From Notospermus geniculatus (Eukaryota > Nemertea > Pilidiophora > Heteronemertea > Lineidae), in assembly GCA_002633025.1 (NCBI GenBank), contig NMRB01000091.1, positions 458,603 to 522,602 on the forward strand: 64,000 nt of DNA, in the 5' to 3' direction. Of this stretch, positions 49,440-61,559 are shown piece by piece (the stretch's first letter is position 1; the number at the start of each line of letters is the position of its first letter). The notes under the pieces were generated by a model. It ran no database searches. It saw only the letters and a list, made by a program, of their open reading frames with translations, and was not told the origin of the DNA. The position numbers and the translations under genes were made by a program.

Positions 49440-50379
49440 TAGCCTAAGTCTGAGTGTTCACTTCCCGAGGTCAAAACTTTAGAGTTGGAATGACGAGACA
49501 GTAGGTGTCAGATAATTGATATGAGGTTTCTCTTAGTCGAAAATTCGGAAGAAGACCCTTGGTCAATGCCAATTGCTCATGTCAATACCTGTCTTTCACT
49601 TCGGAAATTCCCTGTGTGGGAGAGGAGTGGGCTGACCTATTCATTAAGTGATTTGCATTACCAAAATTTGACGTCATCATATCTGTTTCATATTGGCTAG
49701 GGAACTGTGTGGGCGTATTGCCATCAGAAAGTTCCCTAATGTTTTTACATTACATGTATGTCAACAGTTGTTGTTGTGTGAACTTCCGATTGATAATAGC
49801 ACTTGCACTCAAAGTTGTGAAATTGAACTTTGACACTTATTTGATCAGATCCTGTGTGATTTTTGTCATGTCTATGTGGATTATGTTTGATGAGGCCTAA
49901 TGTTTCAAAATTGGGGATCATTAGTGTGGTCTCTTCCCATTTCATTCATCCATAATCATATATGGTGTGATTGTACCCACAACCTCAGTAGCATATTTAG
50001 TAGCAACACAGGGGCGTAGCTTAGGGGGGGAAATCCCCCCCCCNTATGTAATGAAGGTGGAAGGTCCACCCACTCAAATGAATTTTGGATTTTGCTTCAG
50101 ACTGCATATTGTTTCCTCAACCTGGCTCTCTGATTTCCATGTAATGGTAGAACAATCTCATTATCCCATTACCTCGAAGCAGTCTTTCCGTTGCTCAGTT
50201 TCCCAGTAGTCTGTCCAAAAGAACATCGCGTGATCAATACTGTGCACTGAAATTAGCATCTGATGCTGGCTGTGGTGTTTTCAGGATGAAACTTTGTTTT
50301 TGTCACCATTGGCTGCATAATTTACCTGTTGTCTATGTGCACCAAAGGTATGCAGCTAAAAGACCAAGGTTTCATTACG

Positions 50380-50916
50380 TAGGTCTTTTTACACGGTGCG
50401 TGTTGAGGAAACCTACTTCCCCCTCCTTGGGCGGGTTCGGTTCAGGATGGATTGATCACTTCTGCATGGTGCAGGTTCGATAACTGCCCTTGATCTAGTT
50501 CGAGGTCGGTTCGTTTGAATGTGCTGTGCCACTAGATGGCATGTATCAACATCTAGAGTTATCGAAAGTACAAAATATCCCGGAAATAATCACTAAAAAT
50601 CGATAAACTATGCTTCTAATACCCTAAAAGCATCCAAGCAGTGCTTGAGAAATCTCGCGCCTGATTCCTTCACAGATAAGTTACGCAAGTGATGTCATTC
50701 AGGTAGCGTGCTCAATCCCGCCCGAGGCCGGTGGAGGTCAGTTTGCTTTAACATGAGAGAATAACTGGCCTGCACCTACCTCCACCATCCCGAGACTCAC
50801 GCGGAGAACTGAACTGGCCCCAGGAAGGTGGAGGTCAGTTGTTTCACTTTTACACTGGGAAAAACAACAGGACCCTCCTCGATCCGGAACGCACCGGCAC
50901 CATGTAAAAAGGCCTA
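50380..50916. mobile_element. 537-bp imperfect inverted-repeat element
   Basis: TAGGTCTTTTTACACGGTGC at the left is matched in inverse by GCACCGGCACCATGTAAAAAGGCCTA at the right. Inner GGAGGTCAGTT and AACTGACCTCC-like words also pair. Confidence 0.5.
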
Positions 50917-51822
50917 TTGAGGGTCGGTCGTTTGGCCTTTTGACCCAAACATTTCCCAAGACTTGGATTCCATGTGGAGAGGGCGATCTCGACTACTCAA
51001 CATCATGCGTCTTATCTGGGGGGAGGGGGGTCTGGTTTTGTCCTGCATAACATTGCCAGTAAAATATATTGTCCTGTCACCTTCATTGTAGGGTACTGGT
51101 TGTAGTCTTTTCCTGCTATTATGAGTACAAAATGATTGCACTGTCCAAGAATAAGACGTTACCCCCTCATTTCGAGCATATTAAGCATTCTGAGTTTTGA
51201 GGTTGACAGTTATGCATTTGTGATGAGCACTTCTGGAATTCCCTAGCAACTCCAGCATCATGTCACTTTCATCTTCGACTCATTTCCTTGTAGCGTTTCT
51301 CGTCTGGCATCGCTACCTGGTAACATCTCTGCAACGCTAGCTTCATTGATTTTTTGCCACAGCGCCGTTCTCATTGGATGTTCACCATATACGATTTTGG
51401 GTAAACCTGAATTTGTCATCTCGCAAAAGTAACGGAAGGATTCTGCCTGAAGGATTCAGTGAAATCTGCTTTCCAGGAGAGAGGAGCATGGTATTTCCAT
51501 TTCCGCCCAGTGTGTGAACTTTCTCAGTGGGGGATTCCTTTTCCGTTGGAGATATTTGGCCTGTCGACATTTTATCTCAGTGAATTCTTCATGTATCACC
51601 AAATAGATTAATTGTTATTATCAAAGGGGGTTATTCGATCTTTTTGCTCAGCGACTTCACCCCATCCCCCCCCCCCCTCATGCACTATCATGCCATTCCC
51701 CTTTTGCTTCCTTTTCACTCACCCTCAGGGGATTTCCTGGTTTCTATCTACCAGTCCACGAAGATTTGGGTTAAATCCTCTTTAACTCATCTCAAACATT
51801 CCGAGGAATAAGACGTAGATTG

Positions 51823-52070
51823 TTGAACCCTTTCAGTATGGAATAATTTTGGGAATATCGAATATGGCCTTGTAAAATTTATGCCATCTTGTCAAAATTT
51901 GACCCGATTCTAACAAATTACTCAAATATTCCAAAAGAGAAACTTTGCTTATGAATTGTATCATGACATTCTTCTGCAGTGCTGTGAGGTAATACCGGAA
52001 GACTAACCAGCAAAAAATCGGCACACTACATAAAAGCCTTTAGTGGAGATCTGGACCAAAAGGGTTCAAT
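51823..52070. mobile_element. 248-bp MITE with TTGAACCCTTT termini
   Basis: TTGAACCCTTTCAGT and CCAAAAGGGTTCAAT are inverted ends. It stops less than 90 bp before the MED6 exon acceptor at 52158, so it supplies part of that intron's 3' end. Confidence 0.55.
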
Positions 52071-52158
52071 TGGCTGACAAATTTTCCGTACGGACTTCCT
52101 GCTCTCACCCATCCATGTGAAGTTTGACTGATATCTTCCATCTAACTTTTCTTTGCAG

Positions 52159-55100
52159 AAAATGCCTTGTCCATTTCGTGGTATGCTAGTGAGTGGATCC
52201 CGTTGCTCAATCAAAGTAACATCTTGGATTACTTCTCAGAGAGATCGAACCCGTTCTACGACACAACTTGTAATAACGAGATTGTTAAGATGCAGCGTTT
52301 GAATCCTGAACAAATGAAGTAAGTACTACCAAATCACCCTTTCATTACCGAGGACTATTTGTCATAAATGAAAGTAAAATTCTTGAGTGCCACTGGAAAA
52401 CATCCTCCCATAGTAGGGCTTTGACCTCGCTCCTCTTCATACACTCGCAGTAAAAACCCCATCCTCTTGCAACAGGGCCTCTAAAACGCACTCCCCTACT
52501 CCCCTACTATGCGGAGTGGAAATGCCCTGGGTTCCCAGGATGTAAAAACCCGTGCTGTGGGAGGATGCCGGAAAGCCTGTCACATTGGTATTCATTGGAA
52601 AGCTCTGAGTGAGTACTTTCGAGTTGATACCTACCGTACATGTATGGGAGGGTTTACTGTAAGATTTCAGGATTTGGCAATCCGCATGATCGTTGTTTTT
52701 AGCTCACTGGGGTGAGCTATTACGATGGTGCAGCGTCCGTCGTCCGTCGTCGTCGTCGTCCGTCGTCGTCGTCCGTCGTCCGTTAGCAGGGCACGTTTCG
52801 TAACCGCTGGAGCTATTGATCTGAAACTTGGTACATATATACCCCTAGGTCAGATGACCCACGACACCAAGTTTCGGTCCGATTCGACTCTCAGTTTGGC
52901 CACCAGGTGGCGGAAACCAAAAACACAAAAAGTGCAATAACTCCTGAACTAATGACTAGATCATCTCCAAATTTTTATCATAGGTGTAGCTAANTGCTGT
53001 CCCTTTTCGAGGGATGTCCTGATTACAGAGTTCAAAATGAATAGAAATGGCTATTTTTAGACTACAGTCAAGGTCGCCTATAACGTACTGATTGGGACCT
53101 GCAATTTTTGTCTGTTATATGTAAAGTCTGTTATATATGCATATGGCCGATCCATTGTAAAACGGGACAGGGACTTCCAGTTTCAGTGACCTACTGGCAG
53201 AGACATTGCCATAGGAGACAGCTCTGTATTGTCATGGTTACGGGTACCAAGGTCTCTGACCTGGCTTGAACATTATTTTCTGGATTCATTGAATCTGTGC
53301 TGATGCAGTAATAGGAAGTGTCAACCAATCAGAAGTCATTTGTCGTGTTGGTAATTGCCGGGTAATCACATTATTACCCACGCATTGTTTCATTGTGATG
53401 ATACCAATAAGCTCCAGTTTCTGATTGGTTCTTACATAATCTGAAACCAATCCTCATTTTACGGGATTTGTTTAAGCTGACAAAGTTTGGAAAATGGTCA
53501 AAATGGCTTTTCCTCATGTTCACATGATGTTGTTTTGTTATGACCAGGTTTTCCGTACACATCGCAGAATTTGATTTGGGATGTTTTTGCCAAAAAAACA
53601 ACAAGTAATGCTAGTATTATAATATTAAATGATTTGGTTATAAGTGTGCACTGGGTATGCATAAGGTCTTTGATCACTCTAACCGTGTAATACAGTGCAA
53701 AGGGCGAGTGCAGTGCACAGTGCTTGATCATCAGACCCACGGCCAAGAAGTCATGGGTTCAATTTCTGGTGTCCATTGCCACTTTTAACCGTCTAATAAC
53801 TGGTGTGAGCTGCTCCTTGACGTTTAAGGAAAGACTGGATTTACATCAGAAAATGTCACAAAGTAAAATAAGCCGTAGATAAAACAATTCCATACAAATT
53901 TCATTAATTAAATTCTTTTTCATTCTTTCAGTTACTCCCTTGGCTGATTATTACATCATTGCTGGAGTCGTTTATCAGGCCCCTGATTTATGTTCTGTCA
54001 TTAATTCAAGAATGGTAGGTTTCTTCACTGATGGCATCGTCCTGTTGTACTAAAAACTGACTGGAAAATTATCACCACGTTATGGTCTCATGATATTTTG
54101 AGAAAGGAGAAAAAAAATTCTCTGTGGAAATTCTCCCAAACTATTCAGTGAAATTCCCATTATTCACTTACAAGTTACATGACTTATTTTGTGTTTTAAC
54201 AGAGAATCAAGCAGGATATGATAAATACAAAGAATCACATGTTCAACTCTGACTGAATTTGCAGTGATTAACTTTCACTATTGAATAGGTGGTTGACATC
54301 TTTTTGCATGTAAATCACGTTTTTCAAAGTAGAAAATTGACTGAGGCTTGTATAAGGCTGCCCAGAAAATTACACAGGGCTCATATGTATGCAATGCAGA
54401 AGGAAACCAGAGCCTCCAGACAAACCTACCATATCAATGAGTGACTAGGGATCAAACCCACAACCTCAGTTGTAGAAGGTGCAAAGGTTGCCACTGCACC
54501 ATTCTGACTTACTTGTTGTCGTGGTATAATAAAAGGAGTCGTCCTTCAGAAATTTCGCAAATTTACGACCCCAACTGGGGTCTTCTCCAGGCTGGCACTT
54601 TCAAGTCGAGCTACCTTTTCTGGAGGACAACTCCTTTTATTATATCATTTTGTGTGTCGCCTTTTGTTCTCTATTTTTTGGATACTTGTTGTCATGGAAT
54701 GTTTCATTGTCGAAATCATCAAAATCATACTCGCAAAAATGATCGACTTCTTTCCTTTTGTATTGCAGTTGAATACAGTGTGCAGTTTACAGTCAGCTTT
54801 TGATGAAGGTGAGTGTCTATTTATAGATATGTCTTCATATCTAGTTGAGATGTAAAATTCATTGAAATATGATAATTGCCTTCTCTGAATGGCAAAAATA
54901 CTTACCCAGTCAAAGTTCAAAGAAATTTGACAAATGACGTAAATGAACTTTGGATTAGAACCTCCCTTAGTGGACACCTCTGCCAGGAGAACATCTCATG
55001 ATTTAGGACTGCGAACTTCAGTCGGAAACAGGTCATCTCAATTCATCTTGACCTCCTGTGATGAGCACACCTTTCAATTCACGACATCGACATCGGTCTG

Positions 55101-58100
55101 GCATGAAAAAGTGTCCTTAATAGAGAGGTTCTTCTGTATCTTCAGCTGTGCCCACAATTCAAAGTCTGAATATCATCCAGCACCACCTCTTCAAGGGTCT
55201 TTAGGTTGGCAGGATGATGTCCTCATAAGAAAATTTACCTGGATACTGCGATAAGACATGAACAGTTTGACCCAGCAAATATCATGTGGATCCCACAATT
55301 GTTGACTTTACATTCAGTGATTTCCGAAATTATCATTTCAGAATGTCAGGGGATGACTTTCTTAGATCACTGATAAAAAGTCCGGAAATAGACTTGAACC
55401 CACAATCTCTCGTTCGGTAGGCCAGTGTGTTTACCACCAGGCCAGAGAAACTATGGCACCAACGGTGTTTCTTTTTCTTTTTCAGCTCTTTCGTATTCCC
55501 GATACCATCCATCCAAAGGGTATTATTTTGAATTCAAGGACCAGGAACCAAAAGGTATGCCAACCTTCCTCTTCTGGGGATAAATTCATTCATGCATTCA
55601 AAGAGGGCACATCAGCATGGACTCGGAGGAGGGACCCTTTGTGGTGAAAACCCATTTCAGCTCCTGAGCTGAGATGGGGAGAGCAACGGAGCCCATGCCA
55701 CCCTAAACCGCCCTGCCGTGAGACGCCTAGAAGACCACGCCCACTTTTTGACAAAAACTCCCCATCACCTGTAATGTAGAAATGAAAATCACCAATTACT
55801 GCCGGCAGCGCCACAATCCGCCATGTCTCCAGATACCGATACCACCATAAACCGCCTTGACTCATTATTCTGTTCTCTATTCAGCTTAAAGCAGTGGCAT
55901 TTTGTGGTGGTTGAGGGCGGTGAAAGCTACAGGTGGAAAGTGCAAAAAAATATGCGGCTCTATTGAGTTAATTCATCCACTGTTATCTGTCTAGCTGATA
56001 ATGTGCAGGAACTGGGAGCTCGTCTCACGATTCAGTCAAAAACTGTGTTGTCAATAGGGAGTTTTCGCAAATCTGACGAAAAACGAAGTACGAAATACGA
56101 AATTGGACGTCATATCCATGACGTAATGTATTTCAGGAAATGGTTCGTACCACAAATGTCCCTCCTGCCAGTGCGTCTTTTAGCATGTCATGTAGGATCG
56201 AAAGAATTATGGCGCATCTTGAATTTTTAAATTTCCAATTCGTATCAACGAAGTGGAAACGAAAGATAAATTTCAAAGTTGAATACACACCGTACCTCTG
56301 TCGTTCTAACCTCATAAGCTAAAAGACGCTCTTGCAGCAGGCGATATTTATGGTACCAGCCATTTCCTGAAATACATTACGTCATGGATATGACGTCCAA
56401 GTTCGTATTTCGTACTTCGTTTTTCGTCAGATTTGCGAAAACTCCCTAATAAAGCTACTATGAATGAGAGTATCATTCAAACATGCCTGGAATGAAGTCA
56501 TTCCCAAACATTTTCATATTTACCCGGTACACCTGTTTTTGTCGTGTTTGAATTTCAAGTGGAGATTACATTGATCAGCAAGGTGTGTGTCAATATCGAG
56601 ACAACTGTATACATTTTGGATTGAAAAGAATTCCAGCATCTGATAATCTTCAATCATGTTTATAAATGTATCTTGTGGCTTTTTAAGAATGATTTTATCA
56701 GTTTGATAATATTTGAGTGTTTAATTAACGTTCACCTGGAATCGTGACCAATTTATCAAGTGTAGATATGGTTTGTTTACATGAACTAGCCTTGTATGTC
56801 TGGCTCGTTGAGGTCACACTTCACTTGTCCTTATAAGGTAAAAAGCACTACGTCCACTGGTCAGCAGTGGGAGCACGTTCAAATCTATTTCCTGTACTAA
56901 GTCCACAGTGGTGCTGTTGGAGTAGTGCACTGGAAACATCTAGCACCTCTCACTTCTGAGGTCATGGGTTTGATTCCATGACTCTCTTTCTGTTTTCTTC
57001 CTTCCAGAGAAAACAAATGAAAAGAAGAAAGAAGAACCGGGGTCTGTTTTCCAACGACAGCGAGTTGATGTCCTTCTTGGTGAATTAGCCAAAAAATATC
57101 CATTCAAAACGCAAAACTTAGCACCTGAGAAACAAGGTAAGAGTATACATGTAATTACAAAAACTGAATTTTTTAGGCTTTCTCGTGAAATCTACTGAAA
57201 TAGAAATGATCACGCAGTTCAAAAGGCACGTTCTTAATTGACCGTATTTTCTAGGAAGTACCGGGACATATATTTCTTGTTAATGACAAATTTTGGTACT
57301 GTGCCTCTTTTGCAATAGAGCCAAGCTGATTAGTAGTCCGTTGTCCTGGATTTCTGTCACTGGTGATCATTGTTATGGTGAATGTGACCGAGATCTCACT
57401 ATCACACTAAAAAAAAACTTGTGTTGACTGTGTACAACGAGTAGTCGTCCCCAGGAGGTTTTACTCTATTTATCAACCATATAACAGTGTTACTGGGTTC
57501 CTTTGATATTGTCAATAGATATAACCCGGATTTAATCGCTGCTGGCATTTGGCATTGAAATTTTCCAGGTGGAAATTTATATTTGGGGTGGAGCAAATCA
57601 CATGAATGAATCTACGCAGGACGGGATTTCATTCACAAGCCAGGCAAAATTGTTATACAAATGCTCATCGCTAATTTTAGCCTGTGGGGTTTGGTGGTGA
57701 TACCAGTCACCCGATGGCCATGTGGTGGTCGGGTGACAGGTCAATATTACAAAAAACAGGGCGTTTTCAGAGCAAAACTTGAAATTTTGCCGAGCATTGG
57801 CGATTTATCATTACTTGTTATTGATTAGTGAAGAATCCTCCTAGATTTGACACCATGCCAAAGTCTGTGAAAGTAAGGAAATATCCCTTGGTGTTTCCAT
57901 AGGACTTCTGATTTCAACATTGCAATTTAAGGAAGTGCTACTGGATTATCTTAGGAAGCCATGACTGGGCATGTCCTGGATGAATCAAGTTTTGCACCTA
58001 CTTCCAGTTCCTATCACCAAATAGAAATGAAATTTGGTCGTGTGTGAAATTAGAACTGCGAGTGCTACTTGTAGATGACTCATCACAACATCAGCTAAGG

Positions 58101-59982
58101 CCTCGAAGATAGAGAGCATCCGAAATAGACTTGTCATTAGAGCAAAGTCCATTGAATAGACTTACCGTATATTTGGCCCAGTCATCCTCGGCTCTGGCAT
58201 GAGGCTAATGCCATGAGGCTGAACCATCAGGCACCCAAGAGCATCCTGAACCATCAGGAACCCAAGGGAGCATCCTGAACCATCAGGCACCCACGGGAGC
58301 ATCCTGATTCATCAGGAACCCACGGGAGCATCCTGATCCATCAGGAACCCAAGGGAGCATCCTGATCAGGAACCCATGGGAGCATCCTGATCCATCAGGA
58401 ACCCAAGGGAGCATCCTGATCCATCAGGAACTCAAGGGAGCATCCTGAACCATCAGGAACCCAAGGGAGCATCCTGAACCATCAGGGTCTACACAAATGC
58501 TTCATCTCTCACACTTGTCATTGTCCTGGGGCAGTGGGGACCGTAACTGGCCTGAGTTGCTCAGGATTCCAAGGGAGTGGCACAACGATCTATTTTGTTG
58601 AAGTTTTTCTTGTGAAATAAACCCTTAGATGTTTATTTGTTTACTTGAAATGATGCATGTACTTTTGAGACGACATGTAGAGATGCAGTCTTATGTGATG
58701 GTGGCTGCACATCACAACAGGCACTCCAGAATGTAGGTTAGTAGTGCAGGGAGTTCTGGGATAAATGACTAACTGGCATTGTATTGGCATGTATGGCCCC
58801 TGGGTCCACAGTCATAAACATACTTTAAGTGTGATACTTATCTTTTGTGTTTAACAAAGGATAAGTGTCACACGTAGACTCAAGTAGTTTTATGAATATG
58901 GTCCCAGGGGTATGAAACAGCTGGCCTCAGCCTCATGCAGTAATGTTTTGGAGCGGATGGATCATTTAGGCCTTGACATTGTGTATATTGGGTGTTCCCG
59001 AAAATGCCCAAATAATTTCGTCAGGAGTGCAGGTAGTTGACATTGACATTGTAAATAAATAATAAGGGGTATTCAGTTCATGCTCAAATATCGGTCACTG
59101 GGGCACAACTGATGTCAATATTATGCTCTGTTAGTCTTGAGTAGTTCCCACGAGTTAGAGAATTATACGAGAGAATTGATACACATAAAAGGCACAACTT
59201 TTAAATTTTGTGCAGATAAAGGAAGAGGTGGAAATGTGACATGTCCACAAAACCAGACTGCAGTGATGAATTGACTGGGAGATAAGGAAAACCGTTCCTC
59301 CACATGAAAATATTTTCATGCGAAAAATTGACTCTCAATGGGCAATTCACCACTGTTGGTTGTTTTGTTACCTGTTATGCCTTGACCAGTGACACGGCTG
59401 ACTGCCCAGTTTTCCACGGCTGAGTTGCCAATAGAGAGCCAACTTCTGCGACAAAACTGCCAGGTGGAGGAGCATCTTAACCCTTTAGGACTCATAACGG
59501 CCATCAACAGCCGCCTAGAAACCTCTTAGACACCCCTGTGAAATTTCACAAAAATGGCATCTAGCTCCTTAAATATTTTGCGGAACTTCAAGTAACTTAC
59601 ATCTCGATGATAGATCCTCAAGCCGGCCTGCGCTGGCCGATGCAAGCACCATCTTAACAACGGGTTGGGAACGAGCTGAATTTGGCAGGCCGGTGTAGGC
59701 CATTATGAGGGCATCTGACCATACACTTTTTACCCACTGAGTCCTAAAGGGTAAATGGTCCAGTTGGAAGTGCGACACCTCCACAAAAATGCCCCCTGCA
59801 CACACACCTACTTGATTGTAATAGTTCAATGTTCCCTTTCTCTTTCAGAAGAGCCCCATGTAAACATGAAGCAAGAACCTAAAGAAATCAAAACAGAGAA
59901 AGGAGACGATCGATCGTCACAGTCAACCTCACATTCTGGAATCAAACCTCCGCCAGAAAAGAAAGCAAAGTTAATTCGGTGA
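52159..59982 (+). CDS. MED6: MED6, Mediator complex subunit 6 (start uncertain, one exon missing)
   Basis: Exons: 52159-52318, 53932-54014, 54769-54808, 55486-55554, 57008-57136, 59849-59982 (TGA). Diagnostic stretches are [80 protein letters not shown] and [13 protein letters not shown]. The tail is Lys/Glu-rich and ends [14 protein letters not shown]6 is a conserved head-module subunit of the nuclear Mediator, bridging activators and RNA polymerase II. All junctions agree in phase except 52318 to 53932, which would give a stop. The family's IEY...QEPI...RKQ segment is absent there and an exon must be missing. The first exon is proposed at 41905-41923. Confidence 0.92.
52697..52993 (+). repeat. 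Dispersed TTTTAGCTCACC repeat, short copy, with GTC-rich microsatellite
   Basis: Matches the first ~280 bases of 44438-45300. A (GTCGTC)n/GTCCGTC tract spans about 52735-52790. The copy is cut off at N52994, directly where the MED6 exon appears to be lost. Confidence 0.75.
52994..52994. other. Single-N join, probable site of the missing MED6 exon
   Basis: The dispersed repeat on its left stops abruptly at the N, and the sequence on its right is unrelated. The flanking MED6 exons cannot be joined in frame. Confidence 0.6.
53700..53775 (+). ncRNA. tRNA-like B box, possible SINE head
   Basis: GGTTCAATTTC (53756-53766) resembles a Pol III B box. The A box about 45 bases upstream is poor. Weak evidence taken alone, but four similar sites occur in the window. 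Confidence 0.25.
54440..54503 (-). ncRNA. tRNA-like Pol III promoter, probable SINE head
   Basis: On the minus strand the A box TGGTGCAGTGG (54501-54491) fits the consensus and the B box is GGTTTGATCCC (54458-54448), with normal spacing. It lies antisense in a MED6 intron. Confidence 0.45.
54525..54644. mobile_element. 120-bp foldback element
   Basis: TATAATAAAAGGAGTCGTCC is inverted at the right end (GGACAACTCCTTTTATTATA). The interior has GACCCCAACTGGGGTC. A related interior (GACCCCAAGCGGGGTC) occurs near 35680. Confidence 0.7.
55388..55446 (-). ncRNA. tRNA-like Pol III promoter, probable SINE head
   Basis: On the minus strand TGGCCTGGTGG (55444-55434) is an A-box-like word and GGTTCAAGTCT (55400-55390) is a good B box. 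It ends just before the MED6 exon at 55486. Confidence 0.4.
55675..55970. mobile_element. CCAATAGACCC-family MITE, copy 2 (inverted relative to copy 1)
   Basis: Contains the inverse of 48691-48975, including GAAGACCACGCCCACTTTTT and ATACCACCATAAACCGCC. The right end is CTCTATTGAGTTA. Confidence 0.7.
56057..56446. mobile_element. 390-bp MITE with ~95-bp inverted arms and TA target site
   Basis: GGGAGTTTTCGCAAATCTGA at the left is inverted at the right, and pairing continues through the CGTCATATCCATGACGTAAT block. TA flanks both ends. The short frames inside are by-products of the arms. Confidence 0.8.
56908..56985 (+). ncRNA. tRNA-like B box, possible SINE head
   Basis: GGTTTGATTCC (56967-56977) is a B-box match; a loose A box (TGGAGTAGTGC) precedes it. 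It ends about 20 bases before a MED6 exon (57008), within the acceptor region. Confidence 0.3.
58220..58487 (+). repeat. Minisatellite, 29-bp unit, about nine copies
   Basis: The unit includes CCATCAGGAACCCAAGGGAG followed by CATCCTGAA. Units differ by a few substitutions (GGCACCC, CCACGGG) and one is shortened near 58366. It lies in the last MED6 intron. Length variation between individuals is likely. Confidence 0.9.
58802..58905. mobile_element. ~105-bp palindromic MITE, copy 2 of 3
   Basis: The same palindrome as 23071-23178, with the core CTTATCTTTTGTGTTTAACA and ends GGGTCCA/GGTCCC. Confidence 0.8.
59293..59474. mobile_element. TCTCAATGGGCAA-family MITE
   Basis: The left part has TTCCTCCAC and CTCTCAATGGGCAA; the right part has TTGCCAATAGAGAG and GTGGAGGAG. 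Related to 4131-4468. Confidence 0.6.
59480..59752. mobile_element. 273-bp MITE with ACCCTTTAGGACTCA termini
   Basis: ACCCTTTAGGACTCA (59480-59494) is exactly inverted at 59738-59752. It ends less than 100 bp before the last MED6 exon. Confidence 0.75.
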
Positions 59983-60945
59983 AACTTTCCTGGAATACTT
60001 GACTTCCTGTCATGTCGATATGACTAAAAGACTACTGAGCGACACTCGCAGTTGTGTTGTGCAACAAAACTTGTTGGTGGTCATCAGTTATTATTGGATT
60101 CCGGCTCTCTGTATCCCAGTTATACGACACAGCCTGGCCGCTGTAACAGTCCTGGCTTGCAGTCCAAACTGCCCCTGCGAAATGGGTTTGAGACTTGCAT
60201 GCAGGGGCGGGGCAGCATGGAAAACTAATACATGGGCCCTCTGAATGCATTCTCTTACCATTGTGGAATAGTGGTTGAAATCTGTGTTCCAAAGTGTAGG
60301 AGTCTGTAGTCGACCTCACTGTAATGGAGAGTTGACTTGAATGTGCTCTGACTGATAGGGCACATTCGGGTTCCCAGGTTGTTGAAATGTTGTTCAGGAC
60401 AGTAGTCCTTTAACTCATCTGTCCCCAGAGTGCAGCAGACGGCAACTTCTGTCAAAGTTTTCCCACATCCTATGGTAGTGATAGAAAATTATTTGAAGAA
60501 ATGTTGTTCCTGTGGACCATCTGAAGAATGTTTCTTCAACTTTTTCCTCTTCATTTCGAAGGCTTTTGGAAAACGTCAATAGTGAAGATACTGTCTGCTG
60601 AACACTGGGAGCAGATGAGTTAATACATGAAAGACAAATGTGGCCCAGTCGGCCGGGGCAAACCAGGGACAAGTCTCCAGTCAGCAGCAAGGGTCTTGAT
60701 AATTCTGTTACTGTTAGGTCATCAACTCATCACTGGAAAATAGCCTGTCGTTGTTACTGTAACAACTAAATTGATTTTAACCAAACAGTCATGTATCATT
60801 GCTGAAGTCTAGCCATTTCCTCGTGAGACCTGCCTGGTTTTCCCAGATCTGATCACAAATATTTGCTCATTCGTCTGATGTGGTAATTTGTTTTGTACAT
60901 GGACATTGTACTTTCACTGCCAATAAATGTTTTTAACTTATTAAG
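59983..60945 (+). terminator. MED6 3' UTR and polyadenylation signal
   Basis: After the MED6 TGA there is about 0.9 kb without a supported exon, then AATAAA at 60922-60927. Cleavage would fall near 60945. No competing earlier AATAAA was noticed. Confidence 0.55.
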
Positions 60946-61452
60946 TTAGCCTTCTTCTCTATGACGTCAATATGTTGACGTATATCGTCACATTATGATA
61001 ATGATACTAGGTCCGTACTTTTGGATTGTGCAATATCAAGTGAAACGTATGTTCATAGTCAATAATACATCTTACATGTGGCTTGGAAACTTTATTGGAT
61101 GTCACATGATGTCACCAAGATCAAACACTCTGTACCCAAATACAGGCAGGGGGTGCAGCCGGCACACGCCCATCAATTTAGAAATTGATACCAAAACTTG
61201 CGGGAAAATAGTTACCGGTATATGAATCGAGGTCAGCCAAAAATGCCAAAGCTTTGCGTGGAGGAAGTGAAAGGCATCAAGTGCTCCACCAGTGATGAAT
61301 GAGAGTATGCCAATTAATGTAAAAAGCTCTATTGTATTTTACTAAGTACACAGGAGAAAAGGTTGGTATTGCATTTGAACATCCTCCCTTGACTTGAGTA
61401 AAGACATTGCCTAAACTCTCACGATGAGGAGTGCCCCGGCATCAGGTTATTA

Positions 61453-61559
61453 GGGAGGTTTCACAGGCGCCCGGTTAGGCCATACAAGGACGTTTGGGTA
61501 TGCCCACACAGTAGATAAACGTCGTCGTAGGGCCTAATCGGGCACTTGCGAAACCTCCC
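61453..61559. mobile_element. 107-bp hairpin MITE flanked by TA
   Basis: GGGAGGTTTCACAGGCGCCC at the left and GGGCACTTGCGAAACCTCCC at the right are inverted. TA flanks both ends, as for the element at 56057-56446, and the termini are alike. Confidence 0.75.

Noticed and set aside
56003-56322. 60-75-codon frames on both strands
   Set aside because: They lie within the arms and loop of an inverted-repeat MITE and mirror each other.
58220-58487. CRISPR-like array
   Set aside because: Units are contiguous 29-bp tandem repeats without unique spacers, in a eukaryotic intron.
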